A stretch of DNA of 64,000 nt, taken from positions 434,001 through 498,000 of the forward strand of contig NZ_BMQK01000003.1 of NCBI RefSeq assembly GCF_014648075.1, written 5' to 3'. This DNA is from Streptomyces ruber (GTDB lineage: Bacteria; Actinomycetota; Actinomycetes; Streptomycetales; Streptomycetaceae). Below the pieces are notes generated by a model. It ran no database searches. It had not been told where the DNA came from and saw only the letters and a program-made list of their open reading frames with translations. The translations under genes and the position numbers were made by a program. Shown one piece after another: positions 39,676 through 48,455 of the stretch. Position 1 is the first letter of the stretch. The number at the start of each line of letters is the position of its first letter.

Positions 39676-39947
39676 GCGACGGCCTGCCTCCGGTCGTCCG
39701 CGGCGCGCAGTCTCACGATCAGGTCCGCCACGTCGCCGACCGTGGCCACGGTGCCGGTCTTCGCCGCCTTGAGGGTCACGCCGAACACCTCCTCCACGGC
39801 GGCCTCGAGTTCGGTGACGTCCAGGCTGTCGGCTCCCAGGTCGGCGACCAGCCGGGCCTCCGGCACCACCGACTCGGGCGGCACCGACATCACCCGCGCG
39901 CACAGAGGGTGCAGCGCCTCCATGACATCCCGGTGCGCAAGGTCCAT
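39672..39947 (-). CDS. Acyl carrier protein
   Basis: A 91-residue ACP with the phosphopantetheine site Ser41 in LGADSLDVTELE. Helix I (LAHRDVMEALHPLCARVM) and helix II-III (ELEAAVEEVFGVTL) are complete. ATG 39947 is chosen over an upstream in-frame start because GGGAGAG lies 6 bp before it. It is the first gene of the ACP-ketosynthase pair, coupled by a 4-bp overlap. It should carry the growing chain for the ketosynthase downstream. Confidence 0.93.
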   Translation of the reverse strand: MDLAHRDVMEALHPLCARVMSVPPESVVPEARLVADLGADSLDVTELEAAVEEVFGVTLKAAKTGTVATVGDVADLIVRLRAADDRRQAVA

Positions 39948-40270
39948 GCAGCTCTCCCATCTCCCGCTGCCGCACCCGGTCCTGGTGCGGCCGTGTTCTT
40001 CCTGGTCGGCGAGACGTCCACTGCGAGCGGTGCTCACCCGGCGATTCGCGTCGGCCGTCAGCACAGCGGAGGCCGGGCACCCGAAGGGCGCCCTCTCGTC
40101 GCTCAGTCGGCTCTGCTCACTCAGCGGCCAACGACGGCGACCGAGACGCAGTTACTCAGGGGGCGGGCCGATGGCACGTTCAGGTGATGTGCCGGGCGGT
40201 TGCGGTCACGGCGGTCCGCACGCGGGACCGATCGCCGGACGAGAGTTCCACCGTGGGCGTCGTGCCGGTG
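39948..40270. other. Intergenic region upstream of the ACP operon
   Basis: About 320 bases between the ACP start and the DUF1330 stop. It should hold the promoter of the ACP-ketosynthase-acyltransferase set. No operator or small gene was recognised. Confidence 0.3.
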
Positions 40271-40624
40271 TCACTCCGCGCTCCGGGCCGCCCGGAGCGC
40301 GGCGGCCGTGGCGGCCGGCTCGTAGCCGGGTCCCACACCGTCGACCAGCAGGACGTCCCCGCCCATGTGCCGGGTGCGCAGGGGCAGTATCTCCCGGTAG
40401 GCCGGGGAGGCGTACCAGGCGCGGGCCTCGGCGAGCGACGGGAAGACGATGACCACGAGCGTCCCGGGCCAGTCGCCCTCCAGCACCTCCTGTTCGGGCG
40501 CCCCGTGCACCAGGAAGCGCCCGCCGAAGGGGTCCAGGGTCTCCTGGATGCGCTCGATGTAGGTCAGCACGTCCTCGTGGAGTTCCTCCGGCGGGCGGAG
40601 GCGGGCGATGCCGTAGGCGGGCAT
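40271..40624 (-). CDS. DUF1330 domain protein
   Basis: A 117-residue dimeric alpha/beta-barrel (ferredoxin-like) protein of the DUF1330 family: YGIARLRPPEELHEDVLTYI, GGRFLVHGAPEQEVLEGDW, and VVIVFPSLAEARAWYASPAY are the family landmarks. Function unknown; members often accompany oxidoreductases. ATG 40624 follows AGGAG. It is probably monocistronic. A TTACC/GGTAA palindrome lies about 100 bp upstream. Confidence 0.9.
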   Translation of the reverse strand: MPAYGIARLRPPEELHEDVLTYIERIQETLDPFGGRFLVHGAPEQEVLEGDWPGTLVVIVFPSLAEARAWYASPAYREILPLRTRHMGGDVLLVDGVGPGYEPAATAAALRAARSAE

Positions 40625-40719
40625 GGTGGCTCCTGTTCGTCCGTACGACGCGGTGGGCGGGGCGCCCGGCGGGGCGCGCCGACGACGACCACACTGCCGG
40701 GAGCCGGGGCGCGGGTCGA

Positions 40720-40734
40720 TTACCCGGCAGGTAA
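40720..40734. promoter_or_regulatory. TTACC-N5-GGTAA palindrome
   Basis: TTACCCGGCAGGTAA is a perfect 5-bp-arm inverted repeat between the DUF1330 gene and the GH2 stop. TTACC/GGTAA arms are common in MarR- and TetR-type operators. The remaining bases of 40625-40946 show no gene. Confidence 0.4.
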
Positions 40735-40946
40735 CCGCCTCCGCCACGCGGCCGACGTCGACTCGACCGCGGCGGGACTTCTTCCGGCAGGTCGAACACC
40801 CTGCCGGGCTGCCGGTACAGGTCGTGGGACAGCCGCCGGGCCCGGGCGGAGACCACTGGCGTGGCCGAACGCGAGGCCGTCCGGTTTCTGCCCGGAGGTC
40901 CGGGGGCGCGTCCGCCGTCCCCGCCGAGCGGGCGGGGACGGCGGGG

Positions 40947-42821
40947 TCAGTCGGTCCCGACCGCCCACCCGGACTTCTCGTAGGCGGCCGGCCGGGTCTG
41001 GGCGTCCCGCAGGACGGTGGTGTCGACCTTCTCGGAGCGGTCGAACCGGTAGACGCCGTTGCGTTCCTGGAAGACATCGGTGAGCTGGGTGTAGCAGTAG
41101 CCGAACATGTCCGGGTCGCTCAGCAGCACACCGGTCAGCGCGGTGAAGCGGCCGGTGAACTCCTCGGCGGTGCGCGGGCGTTCGCCGTACCCCCAGGAGT
41201 CCGCCTGGTCGTTCCCGGCGGTGCTCGCCGCGGCCTCGGGGTCCCACCAGATGCCGCCGAACTCACTGCAGAAGTAGGGCTGCCCGCGGTACGGCACGGA
41301 CCAGGGGCGCCCGTCGGGAGCGGCGTTGACGAACGGCTGGTCCCGGTCGAGCCCGGACATCTGCTCGGCGAACCTCGCCGGGTCCTGCTCGTAGAGGTGC
41401 GAGTCGTACACGTCCGTCTCCGCGATCCGGTGGGCGTAGCCGGAGGCGTCGATCACCGGGCGGGTGGGATCGGCCTGCTTGGTGGCCAGGAACATCGCGC
41501 GGGTGACGTCGTCGAGCTGGGTGACGCGGTCGTGCAGGTGCTGGTACGTCTCGTTCAGCGGGCACCAGCCGACGATCGAGGGGTGCGAGTGGTCCCGCTC
41601 CAGGGCCTCCAGCCACTCGGCGACGTAGGAGGCGTCGGGGCGCTGGTTGTCGTCCCGTACGCCGACCTCGCAGCCCCAGTCGCCGAACTCGCCCCACACC
41701 AGGTAGCCGAGACGGTCCGCGTGGTAGAGGTAGCGCTCCTCGAACACCTTCTGGTGCAGCCGGGCGCCGTTGAAGCCGGCGCGCAGGCCGAGCTCGATGT
41801 CGCGGACGAGGTCGGCGTCCGTGGGGGCGGTCATCAGCCCGTCCGGGTAGTAGCCCTGGTCGAGCACCAGCCGCTGGAACACCGGCTCGCCGTTGAGCAG
41901 CAGCCTCTTGCCGTGGATGGCGACCGAGCGCAGACCGGCGTACGAGCGGACCGTGTCGACGGCGTTCCCGTCGGCGTCCAGGACCTCGATCGCCAGCCCG
42001 TACAGGTACGGGTCCTCCGGCGACCAGACGCGCCGCCGGTCCTCGGGCACCGGCAGCACCAGGCGCGGGGCGAGGTCCAGGTCGGCCCGGGTCTCGGCGC
42101 GGGCGGCCTCGCCCCGGTCGTCGGTCAGGACGGCGCGGACGCGGTGACCGGGGAGGTTCGCGGTCAGCGGCAGTTCGAGGAAGAAGGACCCGGACGCGAG
42201 GTCGGGGGTGATCCGGGGACGCCGCAGGGACACGGACCGGGGCACCGGCTCCATCCACACGGTCTGCCAGATACCGGTGGTGCGGGTGTAGTGGGCGTGG
42301 GAGTTGGCGTACCAGGTGGACTGCTTGCCCCGGGCCTGGACGCCGTGCCGGCTGTCGCGCGCCCGGACGACGAGGGTGATCTCCCGGCCGGGCACCGCCG
42401 CCTCGCCGAGGTCGGCGGTGAAGGGGGTGAAGCCGCCGCGGTGGCGGGCGACCTCGACGCCGTCGGCCCACACGGTCGTGTCGTGGTCCACGGCCCCGAA
42501 GTGCAGCAGCACCCGCGCGTCCGCCCACTCGGCCGGGACGGTCACCGTCCGCCGGTACCAGACCGCCTCCAGGAAGTCCGTCTCGCCGATCCCGGAAAGC
42601 TCCGACTCCGGGCAGAACGGGACGACCACACGGTCCGTGAGCTCGCGGTCCCGCAGGCCGCGCTCCAGACCGGTGTCGGCGCGGTCGGTCTCGAACTGCC
42701 ACTCGCCGTTGAGGTTGAGCCAGGCGTCCCGGGCGAACTGCGGCCGCGGGTACTCCGGGCGGGGCACGTCCGAGGGGTGCGGGGCCGGGAGGTGCGCGTC
42801 CGCGGGGTGCGGCAGGGACAT
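40947..42821 (-). CDS. Glycoside hydrolase family 2 (beta-galactosidase-like)
   Basis: A 624-residue GH2 enzyme with the usual sugar-binding domain, immunoglobulin-like domain and TIM barrel. The acid/base Glu is E424 in WCPLNETYQH and the nucleophile is E520 in FCSEFGGIWW. N-terminal LNLNGEWQFETD and DHDTTVWADGVEVARHRGGF are sugar-binding-domain motifs. It is shorter than LacZ, in the range of short GH2 beta-galactosidases/beta-glucuronidases. No signal peptide, so cytoplasmic. GGAGG precedes ATG 42821. It is divergent from a LacI regulator with a palindromic operator between, so it is probably repressed until its sugar is present. Confidence 0.92.
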   Translation of the reverse strand: MSLPHPADAHLPAPHPSDVPRPEYPRPQFARDAWLNLNGEWQFETDRADTGLERGLRDRELTDRVVVPFCPESELSGIGETDFLEAVWYRRTVTVPAEWADARVLLHFGAVDHDTTVWADGVEVARHRGGFTPFTADLGEAAVPGREITLVVRARDSRHGVQARGKQSTWYANSHAHYTRTTGIWQTVWMEPVPRSVSLRRPRITPDLASGSFFLELPLTANLPGHRVRAVLTDDRGEAARAETRADLDLAPRLVLPVPEDRRRVWSPEDPYLYGLAIEVLDADGNAVDTVRSYAGLRSVAIHGKRLLLNGEPVFQRLVLDQGYYPDGLMTAPTDADLVRDIELGLRAGFNGARLHQKVFEERYLYHADRLGYLVWGEFGDWGCEVGVRDDNQRPDASYVAEWLEALERDHSHPSIVGWCPLNETYQHLHDRVTQLDDVTRAMFLATKQADPTRPVIDASGYAHRIAETDVYDSHLYEQDPARFAEQMSGLDRDQPFVNAAPDGRPWSVPYRGQPYFCSEFGGIWWDPEAAASTAGNDQADSWGYGERPRTAEEFTGRFTALTGVLLSDPDMFGYCYTQLTDVFQERNGVYRFDRSEKVDTTVLRDAQTRPAAYEKSGWAVGTD

Positions 42822-42877
42822 GGTGCTCCTCCTTGCTAGGGGAGTGCCGGTCGGTGCGATGCCCCATGGCACCATGC

Positions 42878-42895
42878 GTTTACATCGATGTAAAC
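42878..42895. promoter_or_regulatory. LacI-family operator, 18-bp perfect palindrome
   Basis: GTTTACATCGATGTAAAC lies 57 bp before the GH2 start and 155 bp before the divergent LacI gene. AT-rich arms with a central CG are the hallmark of LacI-family sites and stand out in this GC-rich DNA. Confidence 0.85.
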
Positions 42896-43049
42896 GGGTT
42901 GGCGCCCGCCACTTCGGCAAGCGATCCTTTCGTGGCGGAGCGCGCCCGGCGATGTCCGGCCATGCCCTGCCCGGCGATCCGCGGCGGCGCTCGGCGAGGC
43001 CCGACGAGCGCCGGTCGATACGATCACGGAGGCGGAAGGAAGGGGCGGT

Positions 43050-44063
43050 GTGGCGGCCAGACCGAGGATCAAGGACGTGGCGGAGTACGCGGGTGTCTCC
43101 CCGAAGACCGTCTCCAACGTCATCAACGACTTCGAGCACGTGTCGGACCGGACCCGGGCCGCCGTCCGGGAGGCGATCGACGCGCTCGGCTACCGCGTCA
43201 ACCTGGCGGGGCGTCAACTGCGCCAGGGCCGCACCGGCGTGATCACCCTGGCCGTCCCGGAGCTCGACGTCGCCTACTTCTCCGAACTGGCCAAGTACGT
43301 CATGGCGGAGGCCGACCGGCGCGGGCGCACCGTACTGCTCCACCAGACCGGGGCGGTGCGCGAGCGCGAACTGGCCGCGCTGCACGGCTTCGACGCGCAG
43401 TTCTGCGACGGCGTCATCCTGAGCCCGCTGTCCCTGGTGCCCCGGGAACTGGCCACCCGCGACCGCCGGCTCCCGGTGGTCCTGCTGGGTGAGCGGCCGG
43501 CCGGGGGCGCCACCGACCACGTGGGCATCGACAACGTCCGTGCGGCGCGCGAGGCCACCGAGCACCTGCTGTCCCGGGGGCGCCGCCGTATCGCGGTCAT
43601 CGGCGGAGCCGTCCGCGGCCGCCAGGGCACGGACCGGCTGCGCACGGACGGCCACCGGCAGGCGGTGCAGGCGGCCGGTCTGCCGTTCGACGCGGAACTG
43701 GTCGTGCCGGTGGACGCGTACCACTGGCGGGACGGTGCCCGGGCGGCGGCCGGGCTGATCCGCCGGAACGATCCGCCGGACGCCCTGCTGTGCCTCAACG
43801 ACCACCTGGCGCTGGGGGCGCTCCGCGCGCTGCACGAGAACGGCCGTTCGGTGCCCCGGGATCTGGACGTGATGGGCTTCGACGACATCGAGGCGTCGAG
43901 CTTCAGCGTGCCGAGCCTGACCACGGTCGCCCCGGACAAGGAGGAGATCGCGCGGACCGCCGTGTCCCTGCTGCTGGAACGGATCGACGACCCGGAGTCG
44001 GGTCCGTTGCGCGACCATGTGGCCGGACACCGGATCATGGTGCGGGAGAGCAGCGGGGGGTGA
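43050..44063 (+). CDS. LacI-family transcriptional regulator
   Basis: A 337-residue repressor with an N-terminal LacI helix-turn-helix (IKDVAEYAGVSPKTVSNVIN) and hinge, then a periplasmic-binding-protein-like sugar-sensing domain (VITLAVPELDVAYFSELAKY, VGIDNVRAAREATEHLLSRG, LDVMGFDDIEASSF). GTG 43050 follows AAGGAAGGGG. The 18-bp operator at 42878 is probably its site, placing the GH2 gene under its control; the inducer is likely a galactoside or glucuronide, which is inference. Confidence 0.93.
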   Translation: MAARPRIKDVAEYAGVSPKTVSNVINDFEHVSDRTRAAVREAIDALGYRVNLAGRQLRQGRTGVITLAVPELDVAYFSELAKYVMAEADRRGRTVLLHQTGAVRERELAALHGFDAQFCDGVILSPLSLVPRELATRDRRLPVVLLGERPAGGATDHVGIDNVRAAREATEHLLSRGRRRIAVIGGAVRGRQGTDRLRTDGHRQAVQAAGLPFDAELVVPVDAYHWRDGARAAAGLIRRNDPPDALLCLNDHLALGALRALHENGRSVPRDLDVMGFDDIEASSFSVPSLTTVAPDKEEIARTAVSLLLERIDDPESGPLRDHVAGHRIMVRESSGG

Positions 44064-44243
44064 CTCCGCCGCCCCGCGCGTCGGAGCGGCGGGTGTGCGC
44101 CAACAAGCCAGAGGGGCGCTTTGTCGCCAACCCCCGTCCGGCCGGGCGCGGTAGCGATGGTTCCACGCTAAACAAGTAAGCCGGGTAAATGTTCCTGCTT
44201 CCACCGACCAGGACGGGCGCGGCCCGACGGGAGGTCCTGGCCC

Positions 44244-44456
44244 ATGGTGCTCACCATCAATCTGGCGCTGTTGTTGGCCGTCATCGTGTTCCTGCGATTG
44301 CGTCGCCGGACGGAGGCCCGGAGCCGACGGGACGAGCAACTGACCGTACTTATCGCCGTCGTCCTGGGACTGCTGCTCGCCTCGACCGAACTGGGGCAGG
44401 GCACCCTCGACGTCCTCGGCCGGCTCGCCGAAGGTGTCTCACAGGCCGGTCAGTGA
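44244..44456 (+). CDS. Membrane mini-protein, tandem paralogue A (70 residues)
   Basis: Two hydrophobic spans, MVLTINLALLLAVIVFLRL and VLIAVVLGLLLASTELG, separated by a basic loop RRRTEARSRRDEQ. It aligns with the next gene over the whole length (LT..LA.LL, then VLG.L.A.T..GQ..L..LGR). ATG 44244 follows GGGAGG. Its 150-bp leader also resembles that of the next gene. Function unknown. Confidence 0.8.
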   Translation: MVLTINLALLLAVIVFLRLRRRTEARSRRDEQLTVLIAVVLGLLLASTELGQGTLDVLGRLAEGVSQAGQ

Positions 44457-44628
44457 CGGCGGGTAACAGACCGTCCCGCATCCAGCCAAATGGGCATTTT
44501 GTTGCCAAGTCCCGCTCTGCTGGCAGCGGTACTGGTGGTTTCGCGCTACACAGGAAGCCGGGGTGAACGTTGCTGCTTCGCCGCTCCCGTCGAGCGGGAC
44601 GGGGGTGGCCCGACAGGAGGTCCTGTCC

Positions 44629-44829
44629 ATGGATCTGACCGTCGACCTGGCGGTGCTGCTGGGTGTCATCCTCGTCGTGCTGTTGGCCCGACCGGTCGCA
44701 GCCCGGAAGCGCTGGGACCAGATCCTGGTCGTGGCCATCGCCATCGTGCTGGGGATACTGATCGCTCCCACCGACTTCGGGCAGTCGATCCTCAACAGCC
44801 TCGGTCGAGTGACCCATGGCTTCTCGTAG
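44629..44829 (+). CDS. Membrane mini-protein, tandem paralogue B (66 residues)
   Basis: Paralogue of the protein at 44244: spans MDLTVDLAVLLGVILVVLL and VVAIAIVLGILIAPTDFGQ around a basic loop ARPVAARKRWDQ, ending SLGRVTHGFS. AGGAGG lies 9 bp before ATG 44629; the frame is open 22 codons further upstream, but the leader homology shows the start is here. Probably an integral membrane mini-protein of unknown role. Confidence 0.8.
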   Translation: MDLTVDLAVLLGVILVVLLARPVAARKRWDQILVVAIAIVLGILIAPTDFGQSILNSLGRVTHGFS

Positions 44830-44889
44830 GCCGTCCGGCATCGGCATCGCTCCGGGCGCGCAGGCGTGCGGGCCCGGAGCGAGAGCGGC

Positions 44890-46548
44890 TCAGAGCGGAA
44901 GCCGTCGCCGCTTGGAGGCCGCGACGAGTTCCGGCACGGTGGCCAGCTTGCCGCGCGGTCTGCCGGCGCCGGCGCGTGACAGTTCGGCGCGTTCGATGGC
45001 GGCGAGCCCGCGCGCGTCGACCACGTCACGGCCGCGGCGCCGCACCAGACGCCGGAACGACCGCGACGTCCCGGCCGGCGTCGGCAACGCCCCCGCGACG
45101 GCGTCGGCCAGCAGCGTGCCGACGGTCTCCGCAGCGCAGGTGCGGTTGGCGCCGATGCCGCCGGAGGGGCCGCGCTTGATCCACCCCACGACGTACGTGC
45201 CCGGGTGTCCGGCGACCCGGCCGTTCTCGTGCGGGATCGTTCCCGTGACCTCGTCGAACGGCAGACCCGGTACGGGAGTTCCCCGGTAGCCGACGGCCCG
45301 GAGCAGCATTCCGGTGCCGATCTCGGTCGCGTCGCCGTCCGCCGGCCCGGTGACCCGTACCGCGCCGACGGTCCCCGTGCCGTCCCCCGCGAGCACCTCC
45401 ATGGGCCTGGAGTGGAAGCGGAGGACGATACGGCGGCCGGCGGGCGGCGGGCCCGACCAGTCGACCCCGGTGCGGGTGACGCCCTTCAGCAGGGCCGCCT
45501 TGTCGTGCGGTCCGGCCGCGTCGACGGCCGCGCCGGTCCGCGGGTCGTGGTCGTCGACGACCAGTTCCACGCCCGGGAGCCGGGTCAGGGCGAGCAGTTC
45601 GGGGCGGGTGCAGGCGGCGTCCTCGGGGCCGCGGCGCCCGAGCAGGACGACCTCGCGGACCCTGCTGCCGCGCAGTGCCTCGAGCGCGTGCCCGGCGATG
45701 TCGGTCCCGGCCAGGGTCTCGGGGTCCGACATCAGGATGCGGGCCACGTCGAGGGCGACGTTGCCGTTGCCCACCACGACGACGCGTTCCGCCGAGAGGT
45801 CGACCGCGTCGGGCGCGACGTCGGGATGGGCGTTGTACCAGGCGACGAACGTACGGGCCGAGACGCTGCCGGCCAGGTCCTCGCCCGCGATGCCGAGGCG
45901 CCGGTCGCCGGACGCGCCCACCGCGTACACGACGGCGTGGTGGTGCGCGGCGAGCTCGTCCACGGTGACGTCCTCGCCGATCCGCAGCCCGAGGAGCATG
46001 CGTACGCGCGGGTGGTCGTACAGGCGGGCGAAGGTGTCGCCGACCTTCTTGGTCGAAGGGTGGTCGGGCGCCACGCCGTACCGGACGAGGCCGCCGGCCA
46101 CCGGGAGCCGGTCGATCAGGGTGACCTCGGCGCTGGTGTGCAGCAGCAGGTCCTCGGCGGCGTACATGCCGGCCGGGCCGGTGCCGACGACCGCGACGCG
46201 GAGCGCCGGGAAGTCGGCGGGCAGCGTGCGGTCGAACGACGGCGCGCCCCAGTGGTGGAAGTTCGGGCTGTCGTCGGGGACGTCGTCCGGGGTGGTGCCG
46301 GCGTAGTACGCGGCGTTGATGTCGGCGTACGCCTGCTGCGGGCCCGTGAGCGTGTCCGCGGGGAAGATCGCGTCCACCGGGCAGGCGTCGGCGCACGCGC
46401 CGCAGTCGATGCAGGCCCTCGGGTCGATGTACAGCATCTCCGTGCTGCCGAAGGAACGTTCTTCCGGGGTCGGGTGGATGCAGTTGACCGGGCAGACGGC
46501 GACGCACTTGGCGTCACTGCAACAGGTCTGGGTGATGGCGTAGGTCAT
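44890..46548 (-). CDS. Ferredoxin-fused NADP+ reductase (FprB-like)
   Basis: A 552-residue fusion. Residues 1-75 are a 7Fe/8Fe-type ferredoxin (CCSDAKCVAVCPVNCIHP, then CIDCGACADACPVDAIFP). Residues about 110-552 are an adrenodoxin-reductase-like flavoprotein: VAVVGTGPAGMYAAEDLL is the FAD loop, VVVVGNGNVALDVARIL is the NADP loop, and VVGWIKRGPSGGIGANRTC is the C-terminal signature. It matches mycobacterial FprB and should pass electrons from NADPH to an oxygenase. It is 44 bp downstream of the AurF-like gene, its likely partner. The start has only a weak AGGAT. Confidence 0.95.
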   Translation of the reverse strand: MTYAITQTCCSDAKCVAVCPVNCIHPTPEERSFGSTEMLYIDPRACIDCGACADACPVDAIFPADTLTGPQQAYADINAAYYAGTTPDDVPDDSPNFHHWGAPSFDRTLPADFPALRVAVVGTGPAGMYAAEDLLLHTSAEVTLIDRLPVAGGLVRYGVAPDHPSTKKVGDTFARLYDHPRVRMLLGLRIGEDVTVDELAAHHHAVVYAVGASGDRRLGIAGEDLAGSVSARTFVAWYNAHPDVAPDAVDLSAERVVVVGNGNVALDVARILMSDPETLAGTDIAGHALEALRGSRVREVVLLGRRGPEDAACTRPELLALTRLPGVELVVDDHDPRTGAAVDAAGPHDKAALLKGVTRTGVDWSGPPPAGRRIVLRFHSRPMEVLAGDGTGTVGAVRVTGPADGDATEIGTGMLLRAVGYRGTPVPGLPFDEVTGTIPHENGRVAGHPGTYVVGWIKRGPSGGIGANRTCAAETVGTLLADAVAGALPTPAGTSRSFRRLVRRRGRDVVDARGLAAIERAELSRAGAGRPRGKLATVPELVAASKRRRLPL

Positions 46549-46592
46549 GGATCCTGGTCGTCCGGTCCTCGGTGTCCTGGAGGTCCTGGGTG

Positions 46593-47510
46593 CTAGATCA
46601 GGTGGGCGCGCTTGTAGAACGCCAGGGCCGGCCTGGTGAGCAGCCTGCAGGAGGCCAGGAACTCCATGAGCCCGGCACAACTCGAACGCATCATCGCCTT
46701 GTGGTGCTCGTTGGCGCGGGCCTCGGCGAGCGCGCGCTTCTCGTCGAGGCCGGCGTTCGCGTACACCTTCCTGCTCACCATGCTGGTGACGATGACGTAC
46801 GCCGCCACCGCGATCAGGAACGCGTGGAAGTACCGGCGGGCCCGGCCGGCCTTCGCCAGGTTCCTGCGCATCTCCTCCCGCGCGAACTTCATGTGCCGGG
46901 ACTCCTCGACGACATGGATGTTGTTGATCGTGCGTACGAACGGCACGACCCGCTCGTCCCGCATCCAGTCGCGCTGCATGACGTCCAGCACCTCCTCGGC
47001 GACCAGGATCGCCGCGTAGGCGGCCTCGCCGAACGCGGTGGTCTTGAAGAGCCGGCCGAGTTCCACGGCGACCCGGTGCGGGCGGTACGCCGGGGCGCCC
47101 AGCTTCTGGGCGCCCCGGGCGAACATGATCGAGTGGCGGCATTCGTCGGCTATCTCGGTGAGGGCCCACTGCACCCGGTCGTCGGTGGGGTCCTTGGCGT
47201 AGACGTCGCGCAGGATGAGCTGCTGGAGGATCATCTCGAACCAGATGCCGGTACTGGCGACGGAGGCGGCCTCCTGCCGGGTCAGCTCCTTGCGCTGCGG
47301 CTCGGTCAGCTCGTCCCAGTACGCGGTGCCGAACAGGGTGCTCCACTCCGGGCTCGCGCCGTGGAAGTCCTTGTCCAGCGGCGTCTCCCAGTCCACTTCC
47401 TTCGCGGGGTCGTACGACAGCGTCGCCGACGAGTCGAGCAGCCGCCGCGCGACACTGGGGCCGCTCTGCGCGCTGGCGTCGACGTCCGGCCGGGCTGTGC
47501 TGCTTGCCAT
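46593..47510 (-). CDS. AurF-type diiron oxygenase
   Basis: A 305-residue helical oxygenase of the p-aminobenzoate N-oxygenase AurF family. Two diiron EExxRH-like motifs are visible: IADECRHSIMFARG and VVEESRHMKFAREE, with additional Glu and His in between. AurF enzymes oxidise amines, or other substrates, with O2. ATG 47510 is used; the frame is open upstream. The downstream FprB-like reductase probably supplies electrons. A palindrome at 47641 lies in the promoter region. Substrate unknown. Confidence 0.92.
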   Translation of the reverse strand: MASSTARPDVDASAQSGPSVARRLLDSSATLSYDPAKEVDWETPLDKDFHGASPEWSTLFGTAYWDELTEPQRKELTRQEAASVASTGIWFEMILQQLILRDVYAKDPTDDRVQWALTEIADECRHSIMFARGAQKLGAPAYRPHRVAVELGRLFKTTAFGEAAYAAILVAEEVLDVMQRDWMRDERVVPFVRTINNIHVVEESRHMKFAREEMRRNLAKAGRARRYFHAFLIAVAAYVIVTSMVSRKVYANAGLDEKRALAEARANEHHKAMMRSSCAGLMEFLASCRLLTRPALAFYKRAHLI

Positions 47511-47640
47511 GCTCCCAACTCCTCGGTCCGAGTGACTGCGGTGCAGTGCCCTTTTCATGGGGGTGATGGGGGTGATGGGTAAGGGGTGTGATGAGAGGCG
47601 GGGCCGCGGTGGCATGGGGGCCGTCGGAGTCGCCACCCAC

Positions 47641-47665
47641 CTTGTTAGACGCAATGTATAACAAG
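47641..47665. promoter_or_regulatory. TetR-like operator with AT-rich promoter
   Basis: CTTGTTA and TAACAAG form perfect 7-bp arms 11 bases apart. The reverse strand reads TTATACATTGCG across the centre, giving a TATACA -10 element. It lies 131 bp before the AurF-like gene. No TetR gene is adjacent, so the regulator is elsewhere. Confidence 0.6.
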
Positions 47666-47759
47666 GGGCGGCCGTCGGCCTACCCCCCGGTAGCAATCAT
47701 TCGTCGCGCCCGCCACCGGAGTTCGGCACGCCGGGTCAGCCCCGCGGCCGGCCGTCCTC

Positions 47760-48285
47760 GGCCCGGCGGCGTCCAGGTCCGTCGCCGCCCCGATCGGAGC
47801 GAGGTGGGTGTACGCCTGCGGGCGGTCCCCCAGCACCGTCCCGTCCTCGGTCAGCTCCGTGACCAGCCCGTCGGCGCAGCCCGCCGCCCGGGCGGCGGCC
47901 ACCGGGGTGAACGCGACGGCGGGCAGGACCGGCGGCCGTCCGGGCGGCGATCACAGCCGGGCCCGGTCGGCCCGCACCGGTCCGTCGTGCGGCACGGCCT
48001 CCCCGGGACGTACTCGCCGAGCGCCCGGCCGGTGCCGAGCGCGACCCACAGCCTGCCCGGAGGTGTCCGCGCCGGCACCACCGGGTGGTGACGCCGCGGC
48101 GAGGCGACCACCTCCGTCGGCGGCCCGGTCGCCCCCGGGGCCGGAACGAGTCGGGCCCGGGCGTGCTCGGCGTGCCCCTGCCGGGCACGTCACGGCACGC
48201 AGCGGGCGGAGTACGAACCGGTGGCGAAGCCCGCGTCCCGCGCGGCCCGGACCAGGGCGGGCAGCCCGGACGGAGGGAACCGCTC
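47760..48285 (-). pseudogene. Decayed coding remnants (beta-propeller-like)
   Basis: Three protein-like islands lie on the reverse strand in different frames: GLPALVRAARDAGFATGSYS (about 48280-48190), RLWVALGTGRALGEYVPG (about 48055-48000) and GLVTELTEDGTVLGDRPQAY followed by THLAPIGAATDLDAAG (about 47870-47760). The second and third resemble the repeats of SMP-30/strictosidine-synthase-like beta-propellers; a GH15 C-terminus is an alternative. Frame changes and stops between them show that no intact gene remains. Confidence 0.35.
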
Positions 48286-48455
48286 GTGCGGGCCGCGGTG
48301 GCCGTACGCGGTCGTCGGGCTCCTTCCCCCGAGCCGGCGTACGGACGGCTCGGCTCCGGGGCGTGGCGGCGGCGCGCAGCCCCCGGCGTCCTGCTCCGCC
48401 GGGGGCTGCCGTGGTGCTGTGCCGCCGCGGTGCCGCGAGGGCCGCGACGGAGGTC

